Origin: Arthrobacter sp. SLBN-83
GTDB taxonomy: Bacteria; Actinomycetota; Actinomycetes; Actinomycetales; Micrococcaceae
Reading direction: 5' to 3'
Length of the DNA stretch: 64,000 nt
NCBI RefSeq assembly: GCF_006715285.1
Contig: NZ_VFMX01000001.1
Location: 3,472,001-3,536,000, forward strand
Below the pieces are notes generated by a model that was given only the letters and a program-made list of their open reading frames with translations, searched no databases and had not been told where the DNA came from. The position numbers and the translations under genes were made by a program. Shown one piece after another: positions 25,939 through 34,603 of the stretch (position 1 is the stretch's first letter; each line of letters opens with the position of its first letter).

Positions 25939-26308
25939 TCACCCCGCGGCGCCGTATGCCTCCTGCATCCAGGTCCGGACCTCGGCATCGAGTTGGCTGC
26001 TGTCAGAGAGCTCCAGATGGTGCATCCATGTTCCGGCCGAAGGATGCACGACCTGCTTGAAGCGGGGCGAACCCAGGTCCCGCGGCAGTGCCAAAGACAG
26101 GACAAGCGGAACGGAGGATTTCACATAGACCCCGGGCCGCCAGAGGTACGCGAACCCGCGGCGCCGGCGGAAGGAGATCTGGCTTTTCCCCACCCTTATC
26201 TCATGGGGTCCCAGGGCCGCCGCCATCCGCTCCGCGGCTTCGTAGAGAACAAGCGCGGTGGGCGCTCCGTCAAAGAACTGCTCCACCGCCCGCGGCTGTA
26301 CCGACAAC
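25939..26308 (-). CDS. DUF5655 domain protein
   Basis: About 122 residues. VEQFFDGAPTALVLYEAAERMAAALGPHEIRVGKSQISFRRRRGFAYLWRP and the C-terminal RTWMQEAYGAAG match DUF5655, a small domain of unknown function found in many actinobacteria. I place the start at TTG 26308. A longer frame, for example from ATG 26436, would run across DosR-like box 4 and has no similarity. Box 4 lies 109 bp upstream and may serve this gene, the divergent P1B ATPase, or both. Confidence 0.65.
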
Positions 26309-26416
26309 CGCCCTAAGCCTTGCCGGCGTTGATTGTTATGGCTTCCATATACGCTCCGGTATGGGTCGGCGGCAGGTCTGCGCTCCAAGCATGCCGCGGC
26401 ATTAGGTGCCGTGGGA

Positions 26417-26429
26417 AGGGCCGAAGGTC
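26417..26429. promoter_or_regulatory. DosR-like box 4
   Basis: AGGGCCGAAGGTC, flanked by GGGA on the left, is identical in its core to box 9. It lies between the divergent DUF5655 and P1B-ATPase genes. Confidence 0.65.
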
Positions 26430-26609
26430 GCATGCCGGAGCGTGCAGGGGGACAGGCCGGGGCCAAATGCCCTAGCCCGCCCGGCGGCAGCAGGGTAGGT
26501 TCAGTGCCATGTGCGATGACGTTCAGCGCCCCCTGCCGACGGGCCCTGGATGAGGAAGCAGGCTTCCCCACCCGCGGCAACCGGCGGGGGTCCCGGCAGC
26601 CTTGATGCC

Positions 26610-26629
26610 GGGGAACCGGCCGGTTCCCC
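26610..26629. repeat. 20-bp perfect palindrome at the P1B-ATPase start
   Basis: GGGGAACCGGCCGGTTCCCC ends one base before ATG 26631. It could be an operator for a metal-responsive repressor or a hairpin that hides the ribosome site. If translation begins at 26550 it would instead be coding. Confidence 0.5.
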
Positions 26630-26630
26630 C

Positions 26631-28523
26631 ATGGAAAAGTCGTGGGGCTTCCTCAGGCGGTATCCCGTCGTCGCCCTGACCCTTCTGGTGCTCCTGGCCA
26701 CGCTGGTGCTGGTTCAGTTCGGGCTGGAACTTCAGGTCCGCATCCTCGCGTCGGCCTACGCGGCGGTGATCGTGGTGGCGCGTGCGGCCGGCATGGTCCG
26801 GTCGCTGCGCGGGGGCCGGTGGGGCATCGACCTTTTGGCCCTGATGGCCATTGCCAGCACGGTTGCGGTGGGCGAGTACCTGGCGGCCCTGGTGGTGATC
26901 CTGATGCTCACCGGCGGGGAGGCATTGGAGAACTTCGCGCAAGGACGCGCTGCGCGCGAACTGCGGTCCCTGCTGGACCGGGCTCCCCGTTTTGCCCACC
27001 GCGAGGAATCCGGCGCCGTGCTGGCGGACACCCCTATCGGCGAGGTTGCGCCCGGGGACGTACTGGTGGTCCGCCCGTCCGAATTGGTACCCGTCGATGG
27101 CGAACTCCTGTCCGATTCAGCCACCCTTGACGAATCATCGCTGACGGGCGAAAGCCTGCCGGTGGAACGCATTCGGGGGGAACAGTTGCTCAGCGGCGCG
27201 GTCAACGGCGTGGCGGCCATTCGGATGCGGGCAGCGGCCACCGCGGCCGACTCGCAGTACAGCCGCATCATCGCCCTGGTGGAGGAGGCCTCCAACAGCC
27301 GCGCCCCGGTGGTCCGCATGGCCGACCGCTACGCAGTGCCCTTCACCCTCCTGGCCCTGGCCATGGCGGGAACGGGCTGGCTGCTGTCGGGTGAGCCGCT
27401 GCGCTTTGCCCAGGTCCTGGTGGTGGCCACGCCGTGCCCGCTGCTGATCGCCGCGCCGGTGGCATTCCTGGCCGGTACCAGCCAGGCCGCCCACAAGGGC
27501 ATCATCATCAAGAACACCAGGACTCTTGAACAGCTGGCGAAGGCACAGTCTGCGGTCTTCGACAAGACCGGCACCCTCACCTCCGGGCGTCCCGTCCTCG
27601 ATGAGATCAGGGTGGCACCCGGCCACGGGGAAACGCTGGGGAGCCGGAAGATCCTGCAGCTTGCCGCGTCCGCGGAGCAGTACTCCTCGCATGTGTTGGC
27701 AGCCTCGGTAATCGACGCCGCCACGGCAGCCGGCCTTCGTCTCCTGCCCGTGCAGCAGGCGACCGAGAACGCCACCCACGGAGTGGAGGCCGTCTGCGAC
27801 GGCCAACAGGTGGTGGTGGGAAAAGCAGGCCTGGTCCGCAGCTCATCAACCGGGTTCCGGGAGCCTGCGGTCCATAGCGGCCAACTGGCCGTCCACGTGG
27901 CGGTCGACGGCGGGTACGCCGGCGCGTTGATCATGAAGGACCCATTGCGCGGCAATGCCGTGGACACCCTGGCACGCCTGCGCAGCCTCGGCGTGCAGAA
28001 CACCATGCTGTTGACCGGCGATGCGCGCGCCACGGCCGCCCATATTGCCGAGGAAGCCGGGATAGGGCAAGTCCAGGCGGAGTGCCTTCCCGAGGACAAG
28101 GTCACCACTGTCGCCGCCCTGGCGGAACGGCCGGTCCTGATGGTGGGCGACGGGGTGAACGACGCTCCCGTCCTGGCCGCCGCGGACGTTGGCATCGCAA
28201 TGGGGGCCAAGGGCGCCACGGCGGCGAGCGAATCGGCGGACGTGGTGATCATGCTCGATGACCTTTCCAAAGTGGCCCAGGCCGTGGCCATCGGAAAGCG
28301 CACGGTGGCCGTCGCCCTGGTGAGCATCTGGACGGGAATAGGACTCAGCCTTGTCCTGATGGCCATCGCCATGACCGGATACATTCCCGCCGTCGCCGGC
28401 GCGCTCCTTCAGGAACTGGTTGACCTGGCCACCATCCTGAACGGGCTCAGGGCACTGCATGGTGCTGACAAGAAGCCCAGTGCCGGCCGGAAACACGGTC
28501 CACGGAGACTGCCGGCGGCATGA
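26631..28523 (+). CDS. P1B-type heavy-metal P-type ATPase with TPC motif
   Basis: 630 residues from ATG 26631 (657 from ATG 26550). It shows TGES at the actuator domain, DKTGTLTSG with the phosphorylated Asp, TGDARATAAHIAEEAG, and GDGVNDAPVL. The ion-binding helix reads VVATPCPLLIAAP, so the usual CPC is TPC, a variant linked with P1B-5-like nickel/iron transporters. The nucleotide-domain HP dipeptide is HV (SSHVLA). There is no N-terminal metal-binding domain. The C-terminal helix ends QELVDLATILNGLRAL. It probably exports a divalent metal from the cytosol; specificity is inferred. Box 4 lies about 200 bp upstream. Confidence 0.85.
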   Translation: MEKSWGFLRRYPVVALTLLVLLATLVLVQFGLELQVRILASAYAAVIVVARAAGMVRSLRGGRWGIDLLALMAIASTVAVGEYLAALVVILMLTGGEALENFAQGRAARELRSLLDRAPRFAHREESGAVLADTPIGEVAPGDVLVVRPSELVPVDGELLSDSATLDESSLTGESLPVERIRGEQLLSGAVNGVAAIRMRAAATAADSQYSRIIALVEEASNSRAPVVRMADRYAVPFTLLALAMAGTGWLLSGEPLRFAQVLVVATPCPLLIAAPVAFLAGTSQAAHKGIIIKNTRTLEQLAKAQSAVFDKTGTLTSGRPVLDEIRVAPGHGETLGSRKILQLAASAEQYSSHVLAASVIDAATAAGLRLLPVQQATENATHGVEAVCDGQQVVVGKAGLVRSSSTGFREPAVHSGQLAVHVAVDGGYAGALIMKDPLRGNAVDTLARLRSLGVQNTMLLTGDARATAAHIAEEAGIGQVQAECLPEDKVTTVAALAERPVLMVGDGVNDAPVLAAADVGIAMGAKGATAASESADVVIMLDDLSKVAQAVAIGKRTVAVALVSIWTGIGLSLVLMAIAMTGYIPAVAGALLQELVDLATILNGLRALHGADKKPSAGRKHGPRRLPAA

Positions 28524-28535
28524 CTTTTGGCCCTT
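28521..28535. promoter_or_regulatory. DosR-like box 5
   Basis: TGACTTTTGGCCCTT (reverse AAGGGCCAAAAGTCA) overlaps the stop of the P1B-ATPase gene and lies 34 bp before the USP start at 28570. It probably drives USP-ATPase-ppsA. Confidence 0.65.
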
Positions 28536-28569
28536 CCCAGCCCAGCTCTCAGCCGGGATCGTGGTGAAC

Positions 28570-29031
28570 ATGAACGCAGAAACAGGAGCCAAGCCGGTCA
28601 TCGTGGGCGTGGACGGGTCCGAATACTCCTCCGCAGCCCTCCGCTACGCGGGCACGCTGGCGGCCCGCCTGGGCGCCCGGCTCGAGGTCATCTCCTGCAT
28701 CGGGATGCCGGACTACCTGGTCATGTCACGGCTGGAGGGGGCGGACCGGCAGTTTACAGCCAGGCTGGAGGATGCTGCCGGGCGCTTGGTGGAGGACGCC
28801 CTTGGCCGGGCGTTCTCCGGTGACCGGCCGGAAAACATCGACGTGACCATCAAGTTCGGATCACCGGCGAAGGTGCTGGTGGACGAGAGCCGGCGGGCGC
28901 AGATGCTGGTTGTTGGACGGCACGGCGAAGGCGGCCTGCTCAAGTCGTCCATGGGCTCCGTCAGCAAGGCCTGCGCTGCCCACTCCAACTGTCCGGTGCT
29001 CCTGGTTGGGCAGGAGGCGGACGCTGTGTGA
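28570..29031 (+). CDS. Universal stress protein, single domain
   Basis: 153 residues. PVIVGVDGSEYSSAALRYAGTLA opens the UspA fold, and VVGRHGEGGLLKSSMGSVSKACAAHSNCPVLLV is the intact ATP-binding loop. ATG 28570 is chosen; GTG codons at 28561 and 28564 are in frame. The stop overlaps the next GTG by 4 bp (GTGA), so the USP and the following P-type ATPase are translationally coupled. Coupling of a USP to a cation ATPase suggests the USP may regulate pump activity with ATP level. Confidence 0.92.
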   Translation: MNAETGAKPVIVGVDGSEYSSAALRYAGTLAARLGARLEVISCIGMPDYLVMSRLEGADRQFTARLEDAAGRLVEDALGRAFSGDRPENIDVTIKFGSPAKVLVDESRRAQMLVVGRHGEGGLLKSSMGSVSKACAAHSNCPVLLVGQEADAV

Positions 29032-31589
29032 GCACCGCGGAGGGCCTAAGCTCTGAACGGGCCGCGCAGCTCCTGAAGCAGGCAGGCCCCAACCAGCTTC
29101 CCGCGGAAAAACCCGTTCCGCAGTGGCGGAAGCTCTGGGGCGAAATGACGCACTTCTTCGCCCTCATGCTGTGGTGCGCCGCCGGGCTGGCCTTCATCGC
29201 TGACATGCCGCAACTCGCAGTGGCGATCATCGTCGTCGTTATTGTCAACGGAGTTTTCGCGCACATCCAGCAGGAACGCGCCCAGCATGCCGCCGCCAGG
29301 CTGCGGGGCCTGCTGCCCGCCGACGTAGTGGTCCGGCGGGACGGGACGGTGCGCAAGGTCCACGCCAGTGAGCTGGTGGTGGGTGACGTGGTGCTCCTCG
29401 CTGCCGGCGACCGCATCCCCGCGGACACGGTGCTGCTGTCAGCATCGGCCTGCGCCGTGGATGAATCCATGCTGACCGGAGAAAGTGCCCCGGTGCCGAA
29501 AATCGCGGGTGATCCGGCCTGGGGCGGCACCTTCCTGGTCAACGGTTATGGCGAGGCCTCAGTGTCGGCAACCGGTGCCGGAACCAGGCTCGCCGGGATC
29601 GCTGCCCTGACCAGCGGGGCGGTTCCTCCGCCCACGCCGCTGTCCCAGGAACTGCGCCGCATCGTCCGCGTGACCGCTGGCATGGCGCTGGGCATCGCTG
29701 CGGTCTTCTTCCTGGCATCGCTGCTGGTGGGCTTCCAATGGCGGGACTCGTTCCTGTTTTCCATCGGCGTTGCCGTTGCACTGGTCCCGGAAGGCCTCCT
29801 GCCAACCGTCACGCTGTCGCTTGCCATGGGGGCCCAGCGCATGGCAGGCCGCAGCGGGCTGGTCCGGAACCTCGAAGCAGTCGAAACCCTGGGCTCAACC
29901 ACCTTCATCTGCACCGACAAAACCGGAACCTTGACGCAGAACCGGATGAACGCCGTCGAAGTCTTCACAGTGGCCGGTCCTGTCCAGGTGGCGGGCCAGG
30001 GATATGCGCCCGACGGCGGCGTCCAGGGGAGCGGGGTGGAAGAGGCTGCCGACGCGGCGCTGGCAGCGCGCACGGCCTCGCAGGGCCGGGCCGAGTTCCG
30101 CGACGGACAGTGGCGGGCGCAGGGCGACCCCATGGAAGCGGCCATGGACGTCCTGGCCCGCAGGCTGACAGGCACCGAGGCCGGCCCTGCCCCCTGGCGC
30201 CGGTTGCCGTTCGATCCGGTGCGGCGCCGGGAATCGGCCCTGGTTGGGACGGACCTTTTCTGCAAAGGCGCTCCCGAAACCGTGCTCCCGGTCTGTGAAG
30301 CCGTGCCCGGTCCGGTCAAGGAACAGGTGGAGGTGATGGCTGCGCGCGGGCTGCGCGTCATCGCCGTGGCCCGGCGCCGGCTCGGGGGAGCGCCTGTTGC
30401 CTGGCAGTCCACTCCAGCCTTGGAGCTTGAAACCGGCATGGAACTCCTGGGCCTGATCGGGCTGCAGGACCCGCCCCGGCCGGATGTGGGGGACGTGATC
30501 CGCACGGCGCGGCAGGCGGGACTCAGGATCGCCATGATCACCGGCGACCACCCGGCCACGGCAGCGGCGATTGCCCGCCAGATCGGGCTGACCGGCAGCC
30601 CCGAACTGGTGCTGGAAGGCGCCGACCTGCCGGAGGACGACCAGATGCTGGGCGCACTCCTGGACCGCGACGGCGTGGTGGTCAGCAGGGTCTCGCCCGA
30701 GCAAAAGCTCCGCGTGGCCAAGGCACTGCAGAGCCGCGGCCATGTGGTGGCGATGACCGGTGACGGCGTCAATGACGGCCCGGCACTCCGCGAAGCGGAC
30801 ATCGGTGTGGCCATGGGCCTCAGTGGAACTGACGTGGCGCGTGAAGCCTCGGATCTGGTCCTCCTCGACGACCATTTCGGCACCATCGTGGCCGCCATCG
30901 AACAGGGCAGGGCCACGTACGCCAACATCCACCGGTTCCTTACGTACCACCTCACGGACAATGTGGCCGAACTGACCCCCTTTGTCGTCTGGGCGCTCTC
31001 CGGCGGCCAGTTCCCGCTTGCCCTCGGGGTCCTGCAAATCCTCGCTTTGGACATCGGCACCGACCTGCTGCCCGCCTTGGCCCTCGGTGCCGAGCCGCCC
31101 GGCAGGCGCATCCTGGCCCGGCCACCCGAACGACGGCATCTGATGGACCGGCAGTTGATCATCCGGGTCTTCTGCATCCTGGGTCCCGTGGAGGCTTTCA
31201 TGGAAATGACCGTGTTCTCCGCTGTCCTGGCCGGCGGCGGGTGGAGCCGGGGCCAGGTACCGGAGGCAGGGGTCCTGATGGTTGCCTCCGGTGCTGCTTT
31301 CACGGCCGTCGTCCTGGGCCAGTTGGCCAACGCCTTCGCCTGCAGGAGCGCCACGGTGCCGCCCTGGAAGCTGGGGTGGGGGACCAACAGGCTCCTGGTA
31401 TGGGCCGTCCTGGCTGAACTGGCCATCCTTGCCGTCTGCCTGTACGTGCCCTACCTCGCCATGCTGCTGGGCCAGGCACCGCCAACACCGGTGGGCTTCC
31501 TGCTGGCGCTCCTCGCGGCCCCTGCTGTGCTGACGGCGGACTGGATCCACAAATCGGCCCGGGGGCGGCTGCGGCGGAGCAGGACCTAA
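29028..31589 (+). CDS. Cation P-type ATPase (P2-type, Na/K-ATPase-like TM6)
   Basis: 853 residues. Motifs in order: TGES (actuator), VALVPEGLLPTVTLSLAMG in TM4, CTDKTGTLTQNRM with the catalytic Asp, KGAPE in the nucleotide domain, MITGDHPATAAAIARQ, and MTGDGVNDGPALREADIGVAMG. TM6 reads ILALDIGTDLLPALALGAEPP, close to the P2C (Na,K/H,K) pattern DLGTD. About ten helices. It sits in the cytoplasmic membrane; the ion is not certain (Na, K, Ca or H). It starts at a GTG overlapping the USP stop and lies 40 bp before ppsA, so USP-ATPase-ppsA is probably one operon. Confidence 0.88.
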   Translation: MSTAEGLSSERAAQLLKQAGPNQLPAEKPVPQWRKLWGEMTHFFALMLWCAAGLAFIADMPQLAVAIIVVVIVNGVFAHIQQERAQHAAARLRGLLPADVVVRRDGTVRKVHASELVVGDVVLLAAGDRIPADTVLLSASACAVDESMLTGESAPVPKIAGDPAWGGTFLVNGYGEASVSATGAGTRLAGIAALTSGAVPPPTPLSQELRRIVRVTAGMALGIAAVFFLASLLVGFQWRDSFLFSIGVAVALVPEGLLPTVTLSLAMGAQRMAGRSGLVRNLEAVETLGSTTFICTDKTGTLTQNRMNAVEVFTVAGPVQVAGQGYAPDGGVQGSGVEEAADAALAARTASQGRAEFRDGQWRAQGDPMEAAMDVLARRLTGTEAGPAPWRRLPFDPVRRRESALVGTDLFCKGAPETVLPVCEAVPGPVKEQVEVMAARGLRVIAVARRRLGGAPVAWQSTPALELETGMELLGLIGLQDPPRPDVGDVIRTARQAGLRIAMITGDHPATAAAIARQIGLTGSPELVLEGADLPEDDQMLGALLDRDGVVVSRVSPEQKLRVAKALQSRGHVVAMTGDGVNDGPALREADIGVAMGLSGTDVAREASDLVLLDDHFGTIVAAIEQGRATYANIHRFLTYHLTDNVAELTPFVVWALSGGQFPLALGVLQILALDIGTDLLPALALGAEPPGRRILARPPERRHLMDRQLIIRVFCILGPVEAFMEMTVFSAVLAGGGWSRGQVPEAGVLMVASGAAFTAVVLGQLANAFACRSATVPPWKLGWGTNRLLVWAVLAELAILAVCLYVPYLAMLLGQAPPTPVGFLLALLAAPAVLTADWIHKSARGRLRRSRT

Positions 31590-31629
31590 GACTCTGCATG
31601 CCCCGGCCGGCGAAGACCAGAATCAAGCC

Positions 31630-34071
31630 ATGAGTGCCGCCGCAGAAACGTCCCTGGCCAACGCCAACGTCAAGTGGATCGAAGACACCGGGATCGCGGA
31701 CATCCCTTCCGTGGGAGGGAAGAACGCTTCGTTGGGCGAGTTGAGCCGTGCGCTGCAGTCCGCAGGGGTCAGGGTTCCCGAGGGGTTCGCCACCACGGCC
31801 GCCGCCTACCGCGCGTTCCTTGCTGCCAACGGCCTGGAGCCGCGGATCAGGCAGCACATGGAGGACCAACGGGCCGGAACATCCACGCTCCGCCAGGCCG
31901 GGGCGGCGATCCGGGAGCTGTTCCTGCAGTCCACCTTCCCTGCGGACATTGCCGCGGACATCCAGGAACACTACAGCGCCCTGTGCCAGCGGGCGGGGCA
32001 GGACCAGCTCGCCGTTGCGGTCCGCAGCAGCGCCACCGCGGAGGACCTGCCGGACGCCAGTTTCGCCGGCCAGCAGGAAACCTTCCTGAACGTGGCAGGC
32101 GGGCGCGCGGTCCTGGATGCGTGCCGGCGCTGCTACGCTTCCCTGTTCACCGACCGCGCCATCAGCTACCGCGAAATGAAGGGATATGACCACCTGGACG
32201 TCGCCCTGTCCGTGGGGGTGCAGCGGATGGTCCGCTCAGACCTTGGCGCATCCGGGGTGATGTTCTCAATCGACACCGAGTCCGGCTTCCCCGGCGTGGT
32301 GGTGATCAGCGCAGCCTGGGGACTGGGGGAGACGGTGGTCCAGGGAACCATCAACCCGGACAAGTACCAGGTGTTCAAGCCGCTCCTGGCTGAAGAGCGT
32401 TTCAACCCCGTGATCGAGCGCGAACTGGGCGCCAAGGAACGCAAAATGGTGTACAGCCAGGGTGGGGATGCGCGGACCAGGATGGTGGAGACCTCCGAAC
32501 GGGAGCAGCGCTCGCTGGTGCTGGCTGACCGGGAGGTGGTCCTGCTGGCCCGCTGGGCCGCTGCCGTGGAGGAGCATTACGGACGGCCCATGGACATGGA
32601 GTGGGCCAGGGACGGGATCACCGGAGAACTCTTCATGGTGCAGGCAAGGCCGGAAACCGTTCAGGCCCGCAGGAGCACAACCACGTTCCGGACGTACCAT
32701 CTTGCAGAGCCCGGGAAGGTCCTGGTCACCGGCGCCGCGATAGGCGACGCGATAGCCCGGGGCCAGGCCTGCGTGGTGCGGGAGGCCAAGGACATCGAAT
32801 CCTTCGTGGACGGCTCCGTGCTGGTCACCCGGATGACGGATCCGGACTGGGTGCCCGTGATGAAGCGTGCGGCAGGCATAATCACGGACCACGGCGGCCC
32901 GACCAGCCATGCGGCTATCGTCAGCCGCGAACTGGGCGTGCCCGCCGTCGTGGGCACGCGCAACGCCACGGAAGCACTGTCCGACGGCGTCCAGGTCACC
33001 TTGTCCTGCGCTGAAGGCGAGGAGGGCCGCGTCTACGAGGGACTGCTGGATTTCTCAGTGGAAGACGTGGACATGCAGGCGCTTCCGGCCACCCGCACGG
33101 CCGTGATGATCAACATCGCCAGCCCTGCCGCGGCCTTCAAGTGGTGGCGGCTGCCGGCCGCCGGCGTGGGCCTGGCCCGGATGGAGTTCATCATCAACAA
33201 CCTGATCCGCATCCACCCCATGGCCCTGGTCCACCCGGAGAAGGTGGCGGACCCGGACGAGGCTGCGCTCATCCGGCAGCTGACCAGCGGCTACGAAGAC
33301 CCCCAGGAGTACTTCGTCGACGTGCTGGCCACCGGAATCGCCAAGATTGCCGCCCCGTTCCATCCCAAGCCCGTGATCGTCCGGCTCAGCGACTTCAAGA
33401 CCAACGAGTACGGCCACCTGATCGGCGGCAGCGCCTTCGAACGCCCGGAGGAAAACCCCATGCTCGGGTTCCGTGGTGCCTCCCGCTACTACAGCAGCCA
33501 CTACCGGGAAGGGTTCGCCCTGGAATGCAAAGCCCTGAAACGCGTGCGCGAGCAGGCGGGGTTCGGCAACGTCATCGTCATGGTTCCCTTCTGCCGCACG
33601 GTGCGGGAAGCGGACCAGGTGATCCAGGCGATGGAGGAGCAGGGATTGGTCCGCGGCAGGGACGGGCTGCAGCTCTACATGATGTGCGAGATCCCGTCGA
33701 ACGTGGTCCTGGCAGCGGAATTCGCCAAGCGCTTTGACGGCTTCTCCATCGGGTCCAACGACCTCACCCAGCTGGTGTTGGGCGTGGACCGCGACTCGGA
33801 GGAGCTTGCCGGACTGTTCGACGAGCGGGATCCGGCAGTGATGGCCATGATTGCCGAGGCGATCAGCAAGGCCCACGCCGCCGGCATCAAGATCGGCATC
33901 TGCGGACAGGGGCCCAGCAACCATCCGGACCTCGCCGAGTTCCTGGTCAGCCAGGGCATCGATTCCGTGTCCCTGAACCCTGACACCTACGTGCGGACGC
34001 TCCCGGTTATAGCAGCGGCGGAGGCACGGACTTCCAGGCTGCAGCCGGCTGGGACGGTGCGCCAGGCCTGA
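31630..34071 (+). CDS. ppsA: Phosphoenolpyruvate synthase
   Basis: 813 residues, normal for PpsA. The N-terminal ATP-grasp domain begins VGGKNASLGELSRAL and has RSSATAEDLPDASFAGQQETFLNV. The phospho-histidine swivel domain has GGPTSHAAIVSRELGVPAVVG. The PEP-binding barrel has LMFRG-type NPMLGFRGASRY, MCEIPSNV, FSIGSNDLTQLVLGVDRDS and the catalytic-Cys region IGICGQGPSNHPDLAEFLV. It makes PEP from pyruvate and ATP, releasing AMP and phosphate. Placement after a stress ATPase is unusual for a gluconeogenic enzyme and suggests a role in energy or PEP balance during low oxygen. Confidence 0.92.
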   Translation: MSAAAETSLANANVKWIEDTGIADIPSVGGKNASLGELSRALQSAGVRVPEGFATTAAAYRAFLAANGLEPRIRQHMEDQRAGTSTLRQAGAAIRELFLQSTFPADIAADIQEHYSALCQRAGQDQLAVAVRSSATAEDLPDASFAGQQETFLNVAGGRAVLDACRRCYASLFTDRAISYREMKGYDHLDVALSVGVQRMVRSDLGASGVMFSIDTESGFPGVVVISAAWGLGETVVQGTINPDKYQVFKPLLAEERFNPVIERELGAKERKMVYSQGGDARTRMVETSEREQRSLVLADREVVLLARWAAAVEEHYGRPMDMEWARDGITGELFMVQARPETVQARRSTTTFRTYHLAEPGKVLVTGAAIGDAIARGQACVVREAKDIESFVDGSVLVTRMTDPDWVPVMKRAAGIITDHGGPTSHAAIVSRELGVPAVVGTRNATEALSDGVQVTLSCAEGEEGRVYEGLLDFSVEDVDMQALPATRTAVMINIASPAAAFKWWRLPAAGVGLARMEFIINNLIRIHPMALVHPEKVADPDEAALIRQLTSGYEDPQEYFVDVLATGIAKIAAPFHPKPVIVRLSDFKTNEYGHLIGGSAFERPEENPMLGFRGASRYYSSHYREGFALECKALKRVREQAGFGNVIVMVPFCRTVREADQVIQAMEEQGLVRGRDGLQLYMMCEIPSNVVLAAEFAKRFDGFSIGSNDLTQLVLGVDRDSEELAGLFDERDPAVMAMIAEAISKAHAAGIKIGICGQGPSNHPDLAEFLVSQGIDSVSLNPDTYVRTLPVIAAAEARTSRLQPAGTVRQA

Positions 34072-34104
34072 CTGCTGCGTCACGTTCGATGCCGGCGCGC
34101 GAAA

Positions 34105-34146
34105 GTGCCTGGCCCCCAAGGTTCCATCCCCTGGGAAGCCAGGCAC
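34105..34146. terminator. Hairpin between convergent ppsA and hsp20 genes
   Basis: A 9-bp stem (GTGCCTGGC/GCCAGGCAC) encloses 24 bases that themselves contain CCCA/TGGG pairing. It has no long T tract. Its place between two converging genes suggests a shared terminator. Confidence 0.5.
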
Positions 34147-34167
34147 CGGCGTCGTACTTAATCGTCC

Positions 34168-34590
34168 TCAACCCCTGCTGATGGGGATCTTTGACGCCCC
34201 GGCTTCCTGCTCCTGCGCCGGCATCGGAGCCCGGACTTCGAGGAGGCCGTCCTTGTACGAGGCAGTAATGTCGCCTTGCTGGACACCGCTGGGGAGCGGA
34301 ATGCGCCGCATGAAGGAACCGTAGCGGAATTCGGACCGGTAGCTGTCCTTGCCCTTTTGCTCCTGCTTCTCCTGCCGCTCCGCCTTGATCGACAACACGC
34401 CATCGGCAACTGTGACATCAACGTCCTTTTCCGGATCTATGCCGGGCAGTTCAGCCCGCACCACGAGCGTGTTGCCGTCCATCATCTCCTCAACCCGAAT
34501 GGCCGAGGAACCCATGTCGCCTTCGAACAGCCTCTCGATGACATCCATCGGGGAGCGCCGGGTATCGAACCATCTCATCAGGTCAGTCAT
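34168..34590 (-). CDS. Hsp20/alpha-crystallin family chaperone
   Basis: 140 residues. The alpha-crystallin core runs from MMDGNTLVVRAELPGIDPEKDVDVTVADGVLSIKAERQEK to FMRRIPLPSGVQQGDITASYKDGLLEVRAPMP; the GVL and LEV strands are intact, and a C-terminal IPISRG (I-x-I type) mediates oligomer assembly. It resembles HspX/Acr, the major dormancy antigen of the M. tuberculosis DosR regulon. ATG 34590 follows GGAGGCAAGA. It lies 13 bp after the CtpE-like ATPase gene, at the end of a probable four-gene operon starting at 38543. Confidence 0.9.
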   Translation of the reverse strand: MTDLMRWFDTRRSPMDVIERLFEGDMGSSAIRVEEMMDGNTLVVRAELPGIDPEKDVDVTVADGVLSIKAERQEKQEQKGKDSYRSEFRYGSFMRRIPLPSGVQQGDITASYKDGLLEVRAPMPAQEQEAGASKIPISRG

Positions 34591-34603
34591 TCTTGCCTCC
34601 TGC

